The notes under the pieces: generated by a model
The model's input: the letters and a program-made list of their open reading frames with translations, nothing else
Databases searched by the model: none
Told to the model about the DNA's origin: nothing
Part shown: one piece after another, positions 27,348-37,710 of the stretch
How the letters are laid out: each line of letters starts with the position of its first letter
Numbering within the stretch: the stretch's first letter is position 1
Position numbers and translations under genes: made by a program
Origin: Clostridia bacterium
Lineage (GTDB): Bacteria > Bacillota > Clostridia > Christensenellales > Aristaeellaceae
Length of the DNA stretch: 64,000 bases
Direction of reading: 5' to 3'
Assembly: GCA_017431005.1 (NCBI GenBank)
Contig: JAFRLY010000026.1
Location: forward strand, 1 to 64,000

Positions 27348-28171
27348 CACAGAATGCCGATCCGGGTACAGGGCACCCGGCCCTCCGTCAGGTCGGACAG
27401 GTGATGGCGCGCGTGGCCGATAATGACGGTGGTTCCGCTCCGGACGCATTCCAGCGCGTATTCCAGCTTGGCGCCGGCGCCGTTCGCGCCGGCCCGGCTG
27501 GCGCCGACGCAGCTTTTCTGCAGCTCGCGTACCTGCGCCTCCACAGCCTGGAAGGAGGAACCGGTGACATCCCGCACCAGGGTGGAGGGATCGCCGGGAA
27601 CCTGATAGATGCCCTCAGTGGAGGTCATCAGCACCAGGGTCCTGGCGCGAACCAGCCTGGCGATCACCGCCGCTGTCTCATCGTTGTCAACGCACTCATG
27701 AACCTCACCGCCCTGCTCCCGACGCGCGGCCAGCTCCATTTTCCGGTTTTCCTCGTCGGACACCGGGTCATTGTAATTGACGATGGGAATGGTTTTCTGC
27801 CGGGCGGACCGGATCAGCAGCTGGCGGATATGCTCCCGCTTTTCCGGGTCATTGAAATGGGGATGCTCCACCAGAATCTGGCGGATACCGTATTCCGGAC
27901 GGACAAACTGACGGTAGTTCTGCATCAGAATCGCCTGACCCTGGGCGGAATAATCCGCCTTGTCCTGCTCCGGATCCCCGCAAAGCTCGCAGCCTGTGCG
28001 CTTGATATAATCCAGCCGGCCGATTTCCGTGGCGCCGCTGGTGACCCAGATCATGCCGGGCTTCAGCTCAGCCCCCAGACGGGAAAAAATATTATAGTCA
28101 ATGTCCTGATCCTCTTTCCGGATCAGGGCCATGGAGCCGATTTTACCCACCAGGTCGAATTCATATTCCAT
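27347..28171 (-). CDS. Amino-acid-kinase-fold protein
   Basis: A 274-residue protein of the AAK fold (glutamate 5-kinase, UMP kinase, carbamate kinase). It has GKIGS near the N-terminus, VTSGATEIGRLDY (a ProB-like acid-substrate loop), NYNDPVS and DNDETAAVIARLVRA, and LMTSTEGIY as the nucleotide-side motif. There is no PUA domain and no proA or other biosynthesis gene beside it, so a proline role is not supported. AGGTCCCCC-type ribosome sequence (AAGGAGGT on the minus strand) precedes the ATG. Phosphorylation of a small acid is likely; the substrate is unknown. Confidence 0.7.
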   Translation of the reverse strand: MEYEFDLVGKIGSMALIRKEDQDIDYNIFSRLGAELKPGMIWVTSGATEIGRLDYIKRTGCELCGDPEQDKADYSAQGQAILMQNYRQFVRPEYGIRQILVEHPHFNDPEKREHIRQLLIRSARQKTIPIVNYNDPVSDEENRKMELAARREQGGEVHECVDNDETAAVIARLVRARTLVLMTSTEGIYQVPGDPSTLVRDVTGSSFQAVEAQVRELQKSCVGASRAGANGAGAKLEYALECVRSGTTVIIGHARHHLSDLTEGRVPCTRIGIL

Positions 28172-28276
28172 AGGGGGACCTCCTTGGAAAACACTGGATA
28201 CAAGATATCACAAAAAGCCCCGGGGCTCAAGGGCCGGCAGGTGAAAACCGGAGACCCGCCTTTTTCAGCAGAACGG

Positions 28277-28306
28277 TGTACAAGCCCGGGCCGGCAATGC
28301 TATAAT
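28277..28306 (+). promoter_or_regulatory. Probable promoter of the methionine sulfoxide reductase gene
   Basis: TGTACA at 28277-28282 and TATAAT at 28301-28306 lie 18 nt apart. The -35 match is moderate (4 of 6), the -10 is perfect. A terminator-like hairpin followed by TTTTT (about 28239-28266) lies just upstream, in the divergent gap. Confidence 0.6.
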
Positions 28307-28359
28307 ACGCCATCCCAATGTCCGGAGACCGGCTCCGGAGACAGGAGGAAAAACTGAAA

Positions 28360-28815
28360 ATGTACACGGATTTTGAAATGATAAAGCGTCAGGCTGCGGA
28401 AATGCTGGCTGCGGAGCCCTGGTATACGGCCGCCATGAGCAATATCTCCGCCCTGATCATGGAGGGTATGAAGGAGCTGAACTGGGCAGGCTTCTACCTG
28501 CTCAGGGGGGAGAAGCTGGTTGTGGGCCCGTTTCAGGGGAAGCCAGCCTGTATTCACATCCCGCTGGGAAAGGGCGTATGCGGTACGGCCGCCCTGCAAG
28601 ACCGGACAACGGTGGTGCCGGACGTGCACGCTTTTCCGGGACATATTGCGTGCGACAGCGCTTCCCGGTCGGAAATTGTGATTCCGCTGCACGCGTCCGG
28701 AAAGGTTGCCGCGGTGCTGGATATCGACAGCCCGGCGGCGGACCGGTTTTCCCGGGAGGATGCCGAAGGCCTGGAACAGCTGGCCCGGCTGATGGAAGAG
28801 GCCCTGACCTGGTGA
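28360..28815 (+). CDS. msrC: Free methionine-(R)-sulfoxide reductase (GAF domain)
   Basis: A 151-residue single GAF-domain enzyme that reduces free methionine R-sulfoxide. NWAGFYL (41-47), GPFQGKPACIHIPLGKGVCG (56-75) and DVHAFPGHIACDSASRSEIV (88-107) are diagnostic, and the three catalytic or resolving cysteines are C64, C74 and C98. ATG 28360 has AGGAGG at 28343-28348; an ATG at 28318 has no such site. It precedes the CtsR stress operon, so oxidative damage repair and protein quality control sit side by side, although ctsR has its own promoter. Confidence 0.93.
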   Translation: MYTDFEMIKRQAAEMLAAEPWYTAAMSNISALIMEGMKELNWAGFYLLRGEKLVVGPFQGKPACIHIPLGKGVCGTAALQDRTTVVPDVHAFPGHIACDSASRSEIVIPLHASGKVAAVLDIDSPAADRFSREDAEGLEQLARLMEEALTW

Positions 28816-28839
28816 CGCAGGAAGGATCGCCGAAAGGGA

Positions 28840-28890
28840 TTGCAACCGTGATTGTTTTATGATATACTCTAATGGTCAAAGAAAGTCAGA
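28840..28890 (+). promoter_or_regulatory. CtsR operon promoter with CtsR operator
   Basis: TTGCAA at 28840-28845 and TATACT at 28863-28868 are 17 nt apart. Overlapping the start region, GGTCAAAGAAAGTCAGA at 28874-28890 matches the CtsR heptad-repeat operator (GGTCAAA-NAN-RGTCAAA) with few differences. This predicts heat- and stress-inducible autoregulation of ctsR and clpC. Confidence 0.88.
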
Positions 28891-28933
28891 AAACCGGCGT
28901 GCGATTTTCTGCTGACGAACAGGAGGGTTGATC

Positions 28934-29404
28934 ATGAGACTGAGCGACTCGATTGAGAGCTTTATAAAGACCTTGCTGGCGGAGGATTCCTCTGAGGTGG
29001 AGCTGAAGCGGAATGAGCTGGCAGAATATTTCGGCTGTGCCCCGAGCCAGATCAATTATGTGCTGGCAACCCGGTTTTCGCCGGACCACGGCTATGTGAC
29101 AGAGAGCCGTCGGGGAGGCGGCGGATATATCCGGATTGTACGGGTGGTGCAGAGCGGCTCCCAGCGGCTGCTGTACCTGGTGAATGAGCGCATCGGCGAC
29201 TCCCTGTCGGAGGAAGAGTGCATCCGGATTCTGAGCCAGCTGAAGGAGCAGGGGCTGATTTCCGCTCAGGAGGCTCCCGTGATGGCCTCGGCTGTCAGCG
29301 CAAAAGCCCTGGCGGTACCGATTCCGGAAGCGCTGAAGGACGCCATGCGCGCCAGAATGATGAAATCCATGCTGACCACGATCGCTGCCCGGAACGGCGT
29401 CTGA
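28934..29404 (+). CDS. ctsR: CtsR family class III stress gene repressor
   Basis: A 156-residue repressor of clp genes. The N-terminal winged helix (about 1-70) includes LKRNELAEYFGCAPSQINYVL and ends in the wing ESRRGGGGYIRI, whose RGGGGY tip is the heat-sensing, minor-groove-binding loop of CtsR. The C-terminal half is the dimerisation region. ATG 28934 lies after AGGAGGG. The operator just upstream shows autoregulation. No mcsB lies nearby, so arginine phosphorylation of CtsR may not be the off-switch here, or mcsB is elsewhere. Confidence 0.96.
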   Translation: MRLSDSIESFIKTLLAEDSSEVELKRNELAEYFGCAPSQINYVLATRFSPDHGYVTESRRGGGGYIRIVRVVQSGSQRLLYLVNERIGDSLSEEECIRILSQLKEQGLISAQEAPVMASAVSAKALAVPIPEALKDAMRARMMKSMLTTIAARNGV

Positions 29405-29443
29405 CCGGCGCGGGGCGGAAAGAAGGCGAGGGGGAATACCAGA

Positions 29444-32210
<2,767 letters not shown>

Positions 32211-32218
<8 letters not shown>

Positions 32219-32777
32219 ACTGTACTTCCGCTACGGCGCGATGGGATCCAGCAAGTCCGCGAACGCCATCATGGTTCAGTATAATTACGGGGAACGCAAT
32301 CAGAAGGTGCTGATGGTCAAACCTCAGCTGGAGAACCGGGACGGAGCCAGAACCATCGCCTCCCGCTGCGGCCTTTCCGCCGAATGCGTGTTCATGGAGG
32401 AGCTGGAGGGCATGGATCTCTCCGGATACGACTGCGTGATCGTGGATGAGGCGCAGTTTCTGACAAAGGAGCAGGTTGAATACCTTGTCCATATCGTGGA
32501 CGACCTGGAGATTCCGGTGATCGCCTACGGACTGCGGGCGGATTTCAAGGGAAACTTCTTTGAAGGCAGCAAATGGCTGATGGCCTGGGCGGATACCATT
32601 GAGGAGGTCAAAACAATCTGCTGGTGCGGCAAGAAAGCCACCTGCAACGCCAGAATCATTGACGGAAAGGTCGCGCGGGAAGGCGAGCAGATTGTTCTGG
32701 GCGGCAACGAAAGCTACATTTCCCTCTGCCGGAAGCACTGGCGGAGCGGTCAGGTAAAGAGAAAGGAGACGGACTGA
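32211..32777 (+). CDS. tdk: Thymidine kinase (type II)
   Basis: A 188-residue type II thymidine kinase that phosphorylates thymidine in salvage. The P-loop is G9-AMGSS-K-S16, in which the usual second Gly is Ser; DEAQF is at 79-83. Zinc-lasso candidates are the cysteines 137, 139 and 145 and C173-x2-H176. The start is TTG 32211, overlapping the last eight bases of clpC, after GGAGGAGGAG. This coupling puts nucleotide salvage into the CtsR operon. Confidence 0.9.
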
Positions 32778-32779
32778 AA

Positions 32780-33484
32780 ATGCTGGAGGAACTGAAACAA
32801 AAGGTTTATGAGGCGAACATGATGCTGCCGGCCTACCATCTGGTGACGTTCACCTGGGGCAACGTGTCGGGCATCGACCGGGAGAAGGGCCTGTTTGTCA
32901 TCAAGCCCAGCGGCGTACCCTATGAGCAGCTGAAACCGGAGGACATGGTGGTCATGGACCTGGAGGGCAACAAGGTGGAGGGCAGCCTGAATCCTTCCTC
33001 CGACACCCCGACCCACGCGGAGCTGTACCGGCGCTTCCCGGAAATCGGCGGCGTGGTGCACACCCACTCCCGGTGGGCGACGATCTGGGCTCAGAGCGGC
33101 AGAAGCATTCCGGCCTACGGAACCACCCACGCGGACTATATCTACGGCGCGGTTCCCTGCTGCCGGGATCTGACGAAGGAAGAGGTTGAACGGGCATACG
33201 AGCTGGAAACCGGCAAGGTGATCGCCTCCCACTTTGAGGATCATCACCTGAACCCGATGCACGTTCCCTGCGTGCTGGCCCGGCACCACGGTCCCTTTGC
33301 CTGGGGCAAGGATCCGGCGGAGGCGGTGCACAACGCGGTCGTGCTGGAGGAGGTGGCCATGATGGCCTGGCATACTGAAGCCCTGCCGATGACCCAGACG
33401 CGGGAATGCCTGCCGGAATACGTGGAAGAAAAGCATTTTATGCGGAAACACGGTCCCAATGCCTATTACGGACAGGGGAAATGA
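32780..33484 (+). CDS. araD: L-ribulose-5-phosphate 4-epimerase
   Basis: A 234-residue zinc enzyme converting L-ribulose 5-phosphate to D-xylulose 5-phosphate, the last step of L-arabinose use. It has GNVSG (28-32), [10 protein letters not shown] (42-51), D76-TPTHAELY, the zinc ligands H94 and H96 in VVHTHS, and the later HH at about 169-170, all as in AraD. AAAGGAG lies at about 32761-32767, before ATG 32780, two bases after tdk. araA and araB are not adjacent. The AraA-fold isomerase at 2-3.4 kb could be a partner, but that gene sits in a rhamnose operon. Confidence 0.95.
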   Translation: MLEELKQKVYEANMMLPAYHLVTFTWGNVSGIDREKGLFVIKPSGVPYEQLKPEDMVVMDLEGNKVEGSLNPSSDTPTHAELYRRFPEIGGVVHTHSRWATIWAQSGRSIPAYGTTHADYIYGAVPCCRDLTKEEVERAYELETGKVIASHFEDHHLNPMHVPCVLARHHGPFAWGKDPAEAVHNAVVLEEVAMMAWHTEALPMTQTRECLPEYVEEKHFMRKHGPNAYYGQGK

Positions 33485-33570
33485 CAATACCGGATCCGGA
33501 TGAAGGGTATAGTAGCCTCAAAAGCTTGTAAAAAAAGGGCTGGAAAGCACAAAGAAAACAAAAATGCATA

Positions 33571-33599
33571 TTGCTTTTTGATTAAGCGTTGGTTATAAT
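33571..33599 (+). promoter_or_regulatory. Strong promoter of the structured RNA and zinc-ribbon gene
   Basis: TTGCTT at 33571-33576 and TATAAT at 33594-33599 with a 17-nt spacer; transcription should begin near 33605. The 85 nt between araD and this promoter contain no clear terminator. Confidence 0.88.
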
Positions 33600-33604
33600 G
33601 TCCG

Positions 33605-33853
33605 CGGTTGAATTGTTCGGGTCTGTGGTTGCAAGCCGAAGCCAGTCGCAGGCAAAACGGTCCACGTAATCCGTCCAAAGCGGCGGGGAGCATGGTGCGG
33701 TCTAGATGTAAGTCCGTCCGGATGTTTATTCCGAGAGAAGCGCGTGAGGGCGCAGCAAGCGCAGAGCAACCTTCCAGGCGGCGAGTGTGGGGTCAAAAAC
33801 CAGGTCAGCCGGAGAATTCGCCTATCTTATTTATTATTGGGGGTACCCGAACC
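33605..33853 (+). ncRNA. Structured RNA of about 245 nt, raiA-motif-like
   Basis: The region between the promoter and the zinc-ribbon gene has no plausible gene. A closing helix of 8 bp joins GTTCGGGT (33615-33622) to ACCCGAAC (33845-33852), enclosing about 220 nt. Inside are several small stems such as TGGTT/AAGCCA near 33625-33644, ACGG/CCGT near 33657-33674, and GCGC stems near 33740-33770. The size, Clostridia-type setting and the segment around GTCTGTGGTTGCAAGCCGA recall the raiA motif RNA, but I am recalling that family from memory. The closing helix ends one base before the start codon, so it could also act in cis on translation. Confidence 0.65.
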
Positions 33854-34132
33854 ATGTACGAAGACAAAACGTTGGTATGCAAGGACTGCGGCGCTGAATT
33901 CGTGTTCACTGCCGGTGAGCAGGAATTCTACGCGGAAAAAGGCTTCCAGAATGAGCCCACCCGCTGCAAGGCGTGCCGTCAGGCCCGCAAGGCCAACCGC
34001 TCCAATGGACCCCGGGAAATGTTTGACGTGGTCTGCGCAGCTTGCGGCAAGCCTACCCAGGTTCCCTTCGAGCCCAGAGGAGATCGCCCGGTGTACTGCA
34101 GCGAATGCTTTGCTGCCCGTCGCGGCGAATAA
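33854..34132 (+). CDS. Double zinc-ribbon protein
   Basis: A 92-residue protein with eight cysteines in four CxxC pairs: C9/C12, C38/C41, C61/C64 and C82/C85, forming two zinc ribbons. Similar small proteins of unknown role are common in Clostridia and some bind nucleic acid. The start ATG 33854 sits directly after the closing helix of the upstream RNA; GGGGG at 33839-33843 could be the ribosome site. Translation in the structured state would be hampered. A strong terminator follows. Confidence 0.85.
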   Translation: MYEDKTLVCKDCGAEFVFTAGEQEFYAEKGFQNEPTRCKACRQARKANRSNGPREMFDVVCAACGKPTQVPFEPRGDRPVYCSECFAARRGE

Positions 34133-34154
34133 GTTTCCAGCATGACATGGCACT

Positions 34155-34183
34155 GGCCCGGAGACGCTGTCTCCGGGCCTTTT
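34155..34183 (+). terminator. Intrinsic terminator after the zinc-ribbon gene
   Basis: A perfect 11-bp GC-rich stem (34155-34165 with 34169-34179) with loop GCT is followed by TTTT. Confidence 0.92.
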
Positions 34184-34211
34184 ACGCATGGGAGAATATT
34201 GGCTTATAAGT

Positions 34212-34240
34212 AAAACAGCCGCGGGAGAGCGGCTGTTTTC
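34212..34240. terminator. Terminator of the glycogen synthase gene
   Basis: AAAACAGCCGC (34212-34222) pairs with GCGGCTGTTTT (34229-34239). The flanking A and T tracts let it work on both strands; its main use is probably for the minus-strand glgA. Confidence 0.9.
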
Positions 34241-34261
34241 ATCTGGCATATAGCACAGGGA

Positions 34262-36076
34262 TCAGGTGGGCGACAGCAGACGCTTGATTTCAAAGCCCTT
34301 GGCCAGATTACCGGTAATCTTCATCCGTCCCTTCATGAAGAGGCGCGGCACGTTGGTTTCGCCGCGCATCAGCCGCATCAGATGGCGGTAGCTGATCTTG
34401 ATATGGCAGTCAGCATCATGATAGGACCAGGGCTCCACCCGGTATTCTCCGTTTTCAATGGCGATATACAGGGTGCCGGCGCCTTCGCCGACGAGCTCGA
34501 TCTCCATGATCCGGCGGAAATCGGAGTGAATTTTATCCGCGTGGTGCTCCCGGTTCCAGGCGTCCACCTGGGCGTAGGTTTCCCGGATGTTCTCGAAGGC
34601 TTCCTGGAAGGAGATGCCGGAAACGTTATGGCCCGCCATATGGGCCTCCTTGTACATCTGCCGGTACTGCTCGGCGCTGCGCTCCCAGGAGAAGTCCTTG
34701 TTCATGCAGCGGAGTACCAGGGTGCGGAAGGTATCCGGATCCCCCAGATACACCTTGATGGCCTGGAGAACCGCCAGATACAGATCCTTGGAAGCGTACT
34801 CGGAGAAGGAGAAGCCTTCGCCGATCCCGTCAAAGGAGCTGTAGGCCCGTACGGAATCCCGGAGGCCGCCGGTTTCCCGGACGACGGGCACCGTGCCGTA
34901 ACGCATGGCCATCATCTGGCTCAGACCGCAGGGTTCAAAGCGGGAGGGCATCAGATAGAAATCCGCGCCGGCAAAAATCTCGGCGGCAACATCCTCCGTA
35001 TACCGGTCGGAGAAGCCCATCTGCCCCTTCCAGTTTTCGGTGGCCCAGCGGAAATAGTCCGTATACTGCGGATCTCCCTGACCGAAGACCACGAGCTGAA
35101 CACCGAGATCCATCAGGCCGGGCAGCGCGTCCTTGATCAGATCCAGCCCCTTCTGCTCCACCAGGCGCGCGACGACCGCGACCAGCGGCCATTCCGGTTC
35201 CGGCGTCAGGTTAAACCGCTTCTGCACCGCAGCCTTGCAGACCGCCTTGCCGGAAAGATCCTCCGGACTGAAGGGGGCGGGCAGGCGGGGATCGGTCAGG
35301 GGATCGTAGGTGTTGACGTCAATGCCGTTCAGAATACCGTAAAGCTTGCCGTCCACATAGTCAATGACACCCTGCAGGCCTTCGCCGTACTGGGCATGAT
35401 GCAGCTCACGGGCGTAGGTGGGGGAAACCGTGGTCACGGCGTCCGCCATCATCATGGCGCCCTTCATCAGGTTGATGTCCTCCCGGCCTTCCGCGTTGAA
35501 TATCAGCGCACGGTCATACCAGGAATCGTCCAGGCCGAAAACGGAATACATCTTTTCCCGGGCGTACTGGCCCTGATAGGCGATGTTATGGATGGTAAAC
35601 ACAGTCCGGATATCCGCAAAATGGGGATCCCGCTGCTGCAGATCCTTGAGATAGAGGATGGCCGGAGCGGTTTCCCAGTCGTTGCAGTGCAGAATATCGG
35701 GACAGGAGCTCAGCAGCCCCAGCAGGGCAATAACAGCCTTGCTGAAGAAAGCGAAACGCCAGGCGTCATCGTTGTAGCCGTACAGCCGGTCCCGCATAAA
35801 CAGGCCTTCCTGACCGATAAACCAGACAGTTACTCCGTCCCGCTCACCCTGATAGACCTGCGCGTCAATCTGCATATCGCGCAGGGTCACCGGATAGGTG
35901 CCCCGGAAGGTCAGCTGGCTGCTGTAATGATCCCAGACGCACTTGTAAAGCGGTGTGATAATCTCCACGTCATCACCGCCGGCTTTCAGCACGGGAGGCA
36001 GGGAATAGGCCACGTCCGCCAGGCCGCCGGACTTGCTGAAGGGAGCGCATTCACTGGCTGCGTACAGGATCTTCAT
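34262..36076 (-). CDS. glgA: Glycogen synthase with a C-terminal SCP2-like domain
   Basis: Residues 1 to about 475 are a GT5 ADP-glucose glycogen synthase: KSGGLADV (15-22), LHCNDWETA, TIHNIAYQGQ, VARLVEQKGLDL, PSRFEPCGLSQM and VRETGGLRDSV. About 100 extra residues at the C-terminus (about 505-600) look like an SCP2 sterol-carrier-type fold (GTLYIAIENGEYRVEP, DADCHIKIS, LMRLMRGE, FMKGRMKITGNLAKG). GlgA is normally about 480 residues, so this is a clear extension. The gene stands alone with its own promoter; no glgB, glgC or glgP is near. The SCP2 part might bind a lipid or hydrophobic ligand; its role is unknown. Confidence 0.93.
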   Translation of the reverse strand: MKILYAASECAPFSKSGGLADVAYSLPPVLKAGGDDVEIITPLYKCVWDHYSSQLTFRGTYPVTLRDMQIDAQVYQGERDGVTVWFIGQEGLFMRDRLYGYNDDAWRFAFFSKAVIALLGLLSSCPDILHCNDWETAPAILYLKDLQQRDPHFADIRTVFTIHNIAYQGQYAREKMYSVFGLDDSWYDRALIFNAEGREDINLMKGAMMMADAVTTVSPTYARELHHAQYGEGLQGVIDYVDGKLYGILNGIDVNTYDPLTDPRLPAPFSPEDLSGKAVCKAAVQKRFNLTPEPEWPLVAVVARLVEQKGLDLIKDALPGLMDLGVQLVVFGQGDPQYTDYFRWATENWKGQMGFSDRYTEDVAAEIFAGADFYLMPSRFEPCGLSQMMAMRYGTVPVVRETGGLRDSVRAYSSFDGIGEGFSFSEYASKDLYLAVLQAIKVYLGDPDTFRTLVLRCMNKDFSWERSAEQYRQMYKEAHMAGHNVSGISFQEAFENIRETYAQVDAWNREHHADKIHSDFRRIMEIELVGEGAGTLYIAIENGEYRVEPWSYHDADCHIKISYRHLMRLMRGETNVPRLFMKGRMKITGNLAKGFEIKRLLSPT

Positions 36077-36140
36077 GGATGTGTCATCCTCTCTGTTTTT
36101 ATCAATCTGTTTTGTAAATGGTCATGAACCAACCATACAT

Positions 36141-36169
36141 ATTCTACCAGAAACCGGGGAAAGCTGCAA
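36141..36169 (-). promoter_or_regulatory. Promoter of glgA
   Basis: On the minus strand, TTGCAG (36169-36164) and TAGAAT (36146-36141) are 17 nt apart, about 65 nt before the start codon. Confidence 0.78.
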
Positions 36170-36213
36170 CACGAAACAGGGAATCCGGGCGGCCGGCCGC
36201 GGTCCCGTGCGGA

Positions 36214-36242
36214 TTGACGAAAAGCAGGGAAAAGCCTACAAT
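36214..36242 (+). promoter_or_regulatory. Promoter of the cobalamin riboswitch transcript
   Basis: TTGACG at 36214-36219 and TACAAT at 36237-36242 have a 17-nt spacer, so RNA begins near 36249, at the 5' edge of the riboswitch. Confidence 0.85.
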
Positions 36243-36249
36243 AAGCGCG

Positions 36250-36523
36250 ACAAATGAATAGCCGGTGTATCTGCGCGGCGACGCGCGGCGGGCCGGAAAC
36301 GGCACGTCACAGGAATACGGATGAGAGTTCCGAGCTATACCAGTAACCGTGAAGCGGACGAAGGCGCGATGGAAATCACTGCGAAAGCGGGAAGGTGCGT
36401 CATCAGGATGAGGCCAAGCCGGGAGACTTGTTTACACCGTGAAATTTCTTCTTCTGGAGTTAGGAAGAGCTATGGGGCCGTGAAGGCTTCATTGGCGTTC
36501 CTCGGGGAGGGGCGCTTCTTTTA
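36250..36523 (+). promoter_or_regulatory. Cobalamin riboswitch with terminator expression platform
   Basis: Conserved blocks appear in order: GGAATACGGATGAGAGTTCCG, then CCAGTAACCGTGA and GCGGACGAA, then CACTGCGAAAGCGGGAAGG, and a B12 box CCAAGCCGGGAGACTTG near 36414-36430. These match the adenosylcobalamin riboswitch consensus. Downstream, GCGTTCCTC (36495-36503) pairs with GAGGGGCGC (36507-36515, two G-U pairs) and is followed by TTCTTTT, an intrinsic terminator. Binding of a cobalamin would be expected to favour termination and reduce the binding-protein gene, though the antiterminator was not mapped. Confidence 0.9.
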
Positions 36524-36576
36524 TGGGGCGTTTCTTCTGCTGATTCATTTGATCAAAAACTGAGGAGGGACAGCTT

Positions 36577-37491
36577 ATGTCCAAAAAAATGGTTTCCCTG
36601 TTACTGGCCGTGCTGATGCTCTGCACCGCGGCCGTCTCCCTGGGCGAGGATACCGCCGTTACCGTGACGGATATGTACGGCCGGGAGATTACCCTGACGG
36701 AGCCTGCCACCAGGATCGTGGCCATGCAGCCGTCGGACTGTGAAATCCTCTGCGCGATCGGCTGCGAGGATGCCCTGGTGGGCCGGGGCCAGTTCTGCGA
36801 CTATCCGCCGTCTGTGCTGGAGCTGCCGGAGGTGCAGTCCGGCGCGAACACCAACATCGAGGAGATTCTCGCGCTGAATCCCCAGGTGGTGCTGATGAAC
36901 GACATGGCGGCGGACGAGACCCAGGTGAAGGCGCTGGAGGATAACGGCGTGAAGGTCGTTGTCAGCCAGGCGACTGATATTGAAGGCGCTTACTACGCCA
37001 TCCGCATGATCGGCACCCTGATGGGCAGGGACGCGGAGGCAGAGGCACTGGTTGCGGACATGCAGAAAACGTTCGACGAGATCCGGGCGAACAGCAAGGC
37101 AGAAGGAAAGAGCGTGTATTTCGAGATTTCCCCGCTGCAGTGGGGGCTGTGGTCAGCGGGCAAAAACAGCTTCATGAATGAGCTGGCGGAAATCTGCGGC
37201 CTGACCAACATTTTTGCGGATCAGGAGGATGCCTGGCTGGCCATCAGCGAGGAGCAGGTGATTGAACGGAATCCGGACTATATCGTATCCATTGCCGGCA
37301 TGGGCGACACAGCAGTGGAGGAAATCCTCGGCCGGGAGGGCTGGGGCGTGATCACCGCCGTGCAGAACAAACAGGTATTCAATGCGGATTCCAACGCAAT
37401 TGCCCGTCCGGGCCCCCGCCTGAAGGACGCAGCCATCGAGCTGTACAATTTTATTAACGGCATTGAAGCGGAGGAAGCCCCCGCGGCCTGA
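36577..37491 (+). CDS. btuF: Cobalamin (or corrinoid) ABC transporter substrate-binding protein
   Basis: A 304-residue class III (TroA-like) binding protein: signal peptide (MSKKMVSLLLAVLMLCTAAVSLG), then VTDMYGREITL, RIVAMQPSDCEILCAIG and IEEILALNPQVVLM, as in BtuF/FhuD proteins. It has no permease or ATPase neighbour; a terminator follows at once. The cobalamin riboswitch points to a corrinoid ligand over iron-siderophore. Membrane anchoring is uncertain, because the Cys in LMLC does not sit in a good lipobox. GAGGAGGG precedes the ATG. Confidence 0.88.
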   Translation: MSKKMVSLLLAVLMLCTAAVSLGEDTAVTVTDMYGREITLTEPATRIVAMQPSDCEILCAIGCEDALVGRGQFCDYPPSVLELPEVQSGANTNIEEILALNPQVVLMNDMAADETQVKALEDNGVKVVVSQATDIEGAYYAIRMIGTLMGRDAEAEALVADMQKTFDEIRANSKAEGKSVYFEISPLQWGLWSAGKNSFMNELAEICGLTNIFADQEDAWLAISEEQVIERNPDYIVSIAGMGDTAVEEILGREGWGVITAVQNKQVFNADSNAIARPGPRLKDAAIELYNFINGIEAEEAPAA

Positions 37492-37511
37492 CGGGCAAAG
37501 CCCGTTTCCGG

Positions 37512-37542
37512 CAGGAGAGCCAGACGGCTCTCCTGTTTTTTT
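37512..37542 (+). terminator. Intrinsic terminator after btuF
   Basis: A perfect 10-bp stem (CAGGAGAGCC, loop AGAC, GGCTCTCCTG) at 37512-37535 followed by seven T residues. Confidence 0.95.
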
Positions 37543-37564
37543 GCGGCATGCTGCCTCCGGGGTC

Positions 37565-37693
37565 TTGACAAGCTCCCGGGAATATGATAAAAATCCGTCA
37601 GTACCGATCTTTAAGGCGATACGGGATATCGGCAAGATCAGGGCCGTTTTTTGTGTGCGCTCACCCTGCCGGATCCGGCGGGGTTTTTGTTTT
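37565..37693 (+). promoter_or_regulatory. Promoter and attenuator leader of the pyrimidine operon
   Basis: TTGACA at 37565-37570 is followed after 17 nt by an A-rich -10 (TAAAAA). The leader holds a hairpin in which CGATA and TATCG pair (about 37613-37627) inside GATCTT/AAGATC. A perfect-length stem at 37664-37683 (CCCTGCCG / CGGCGGGG with one G-U pair) is followed by TTTTTGTTTT. The terminator ends only about 12 nt before the pyrC ribosome site, so it should act as an attenuator. No PyrR-binding loop consensus was seen by eye. Confidence 0.75.
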
Positions 37694-37710
37694 GGGAAAG
37701 GAGAAAGAGC

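Noticed and set aside
33608..34132. Extended N-terminus for the zinc-ribbon protein
   Set aside because: The added part covers the structured RNA and has no protein-like conservation; the ATG at 33854 is supported by the first CxxC at residue 9.
36321..36563. Small open frame upstream of btuF
   Set aside because: It lies within the cobalamin riboswitch and its terminator, whose conserved RNA blocks explain the sequence.
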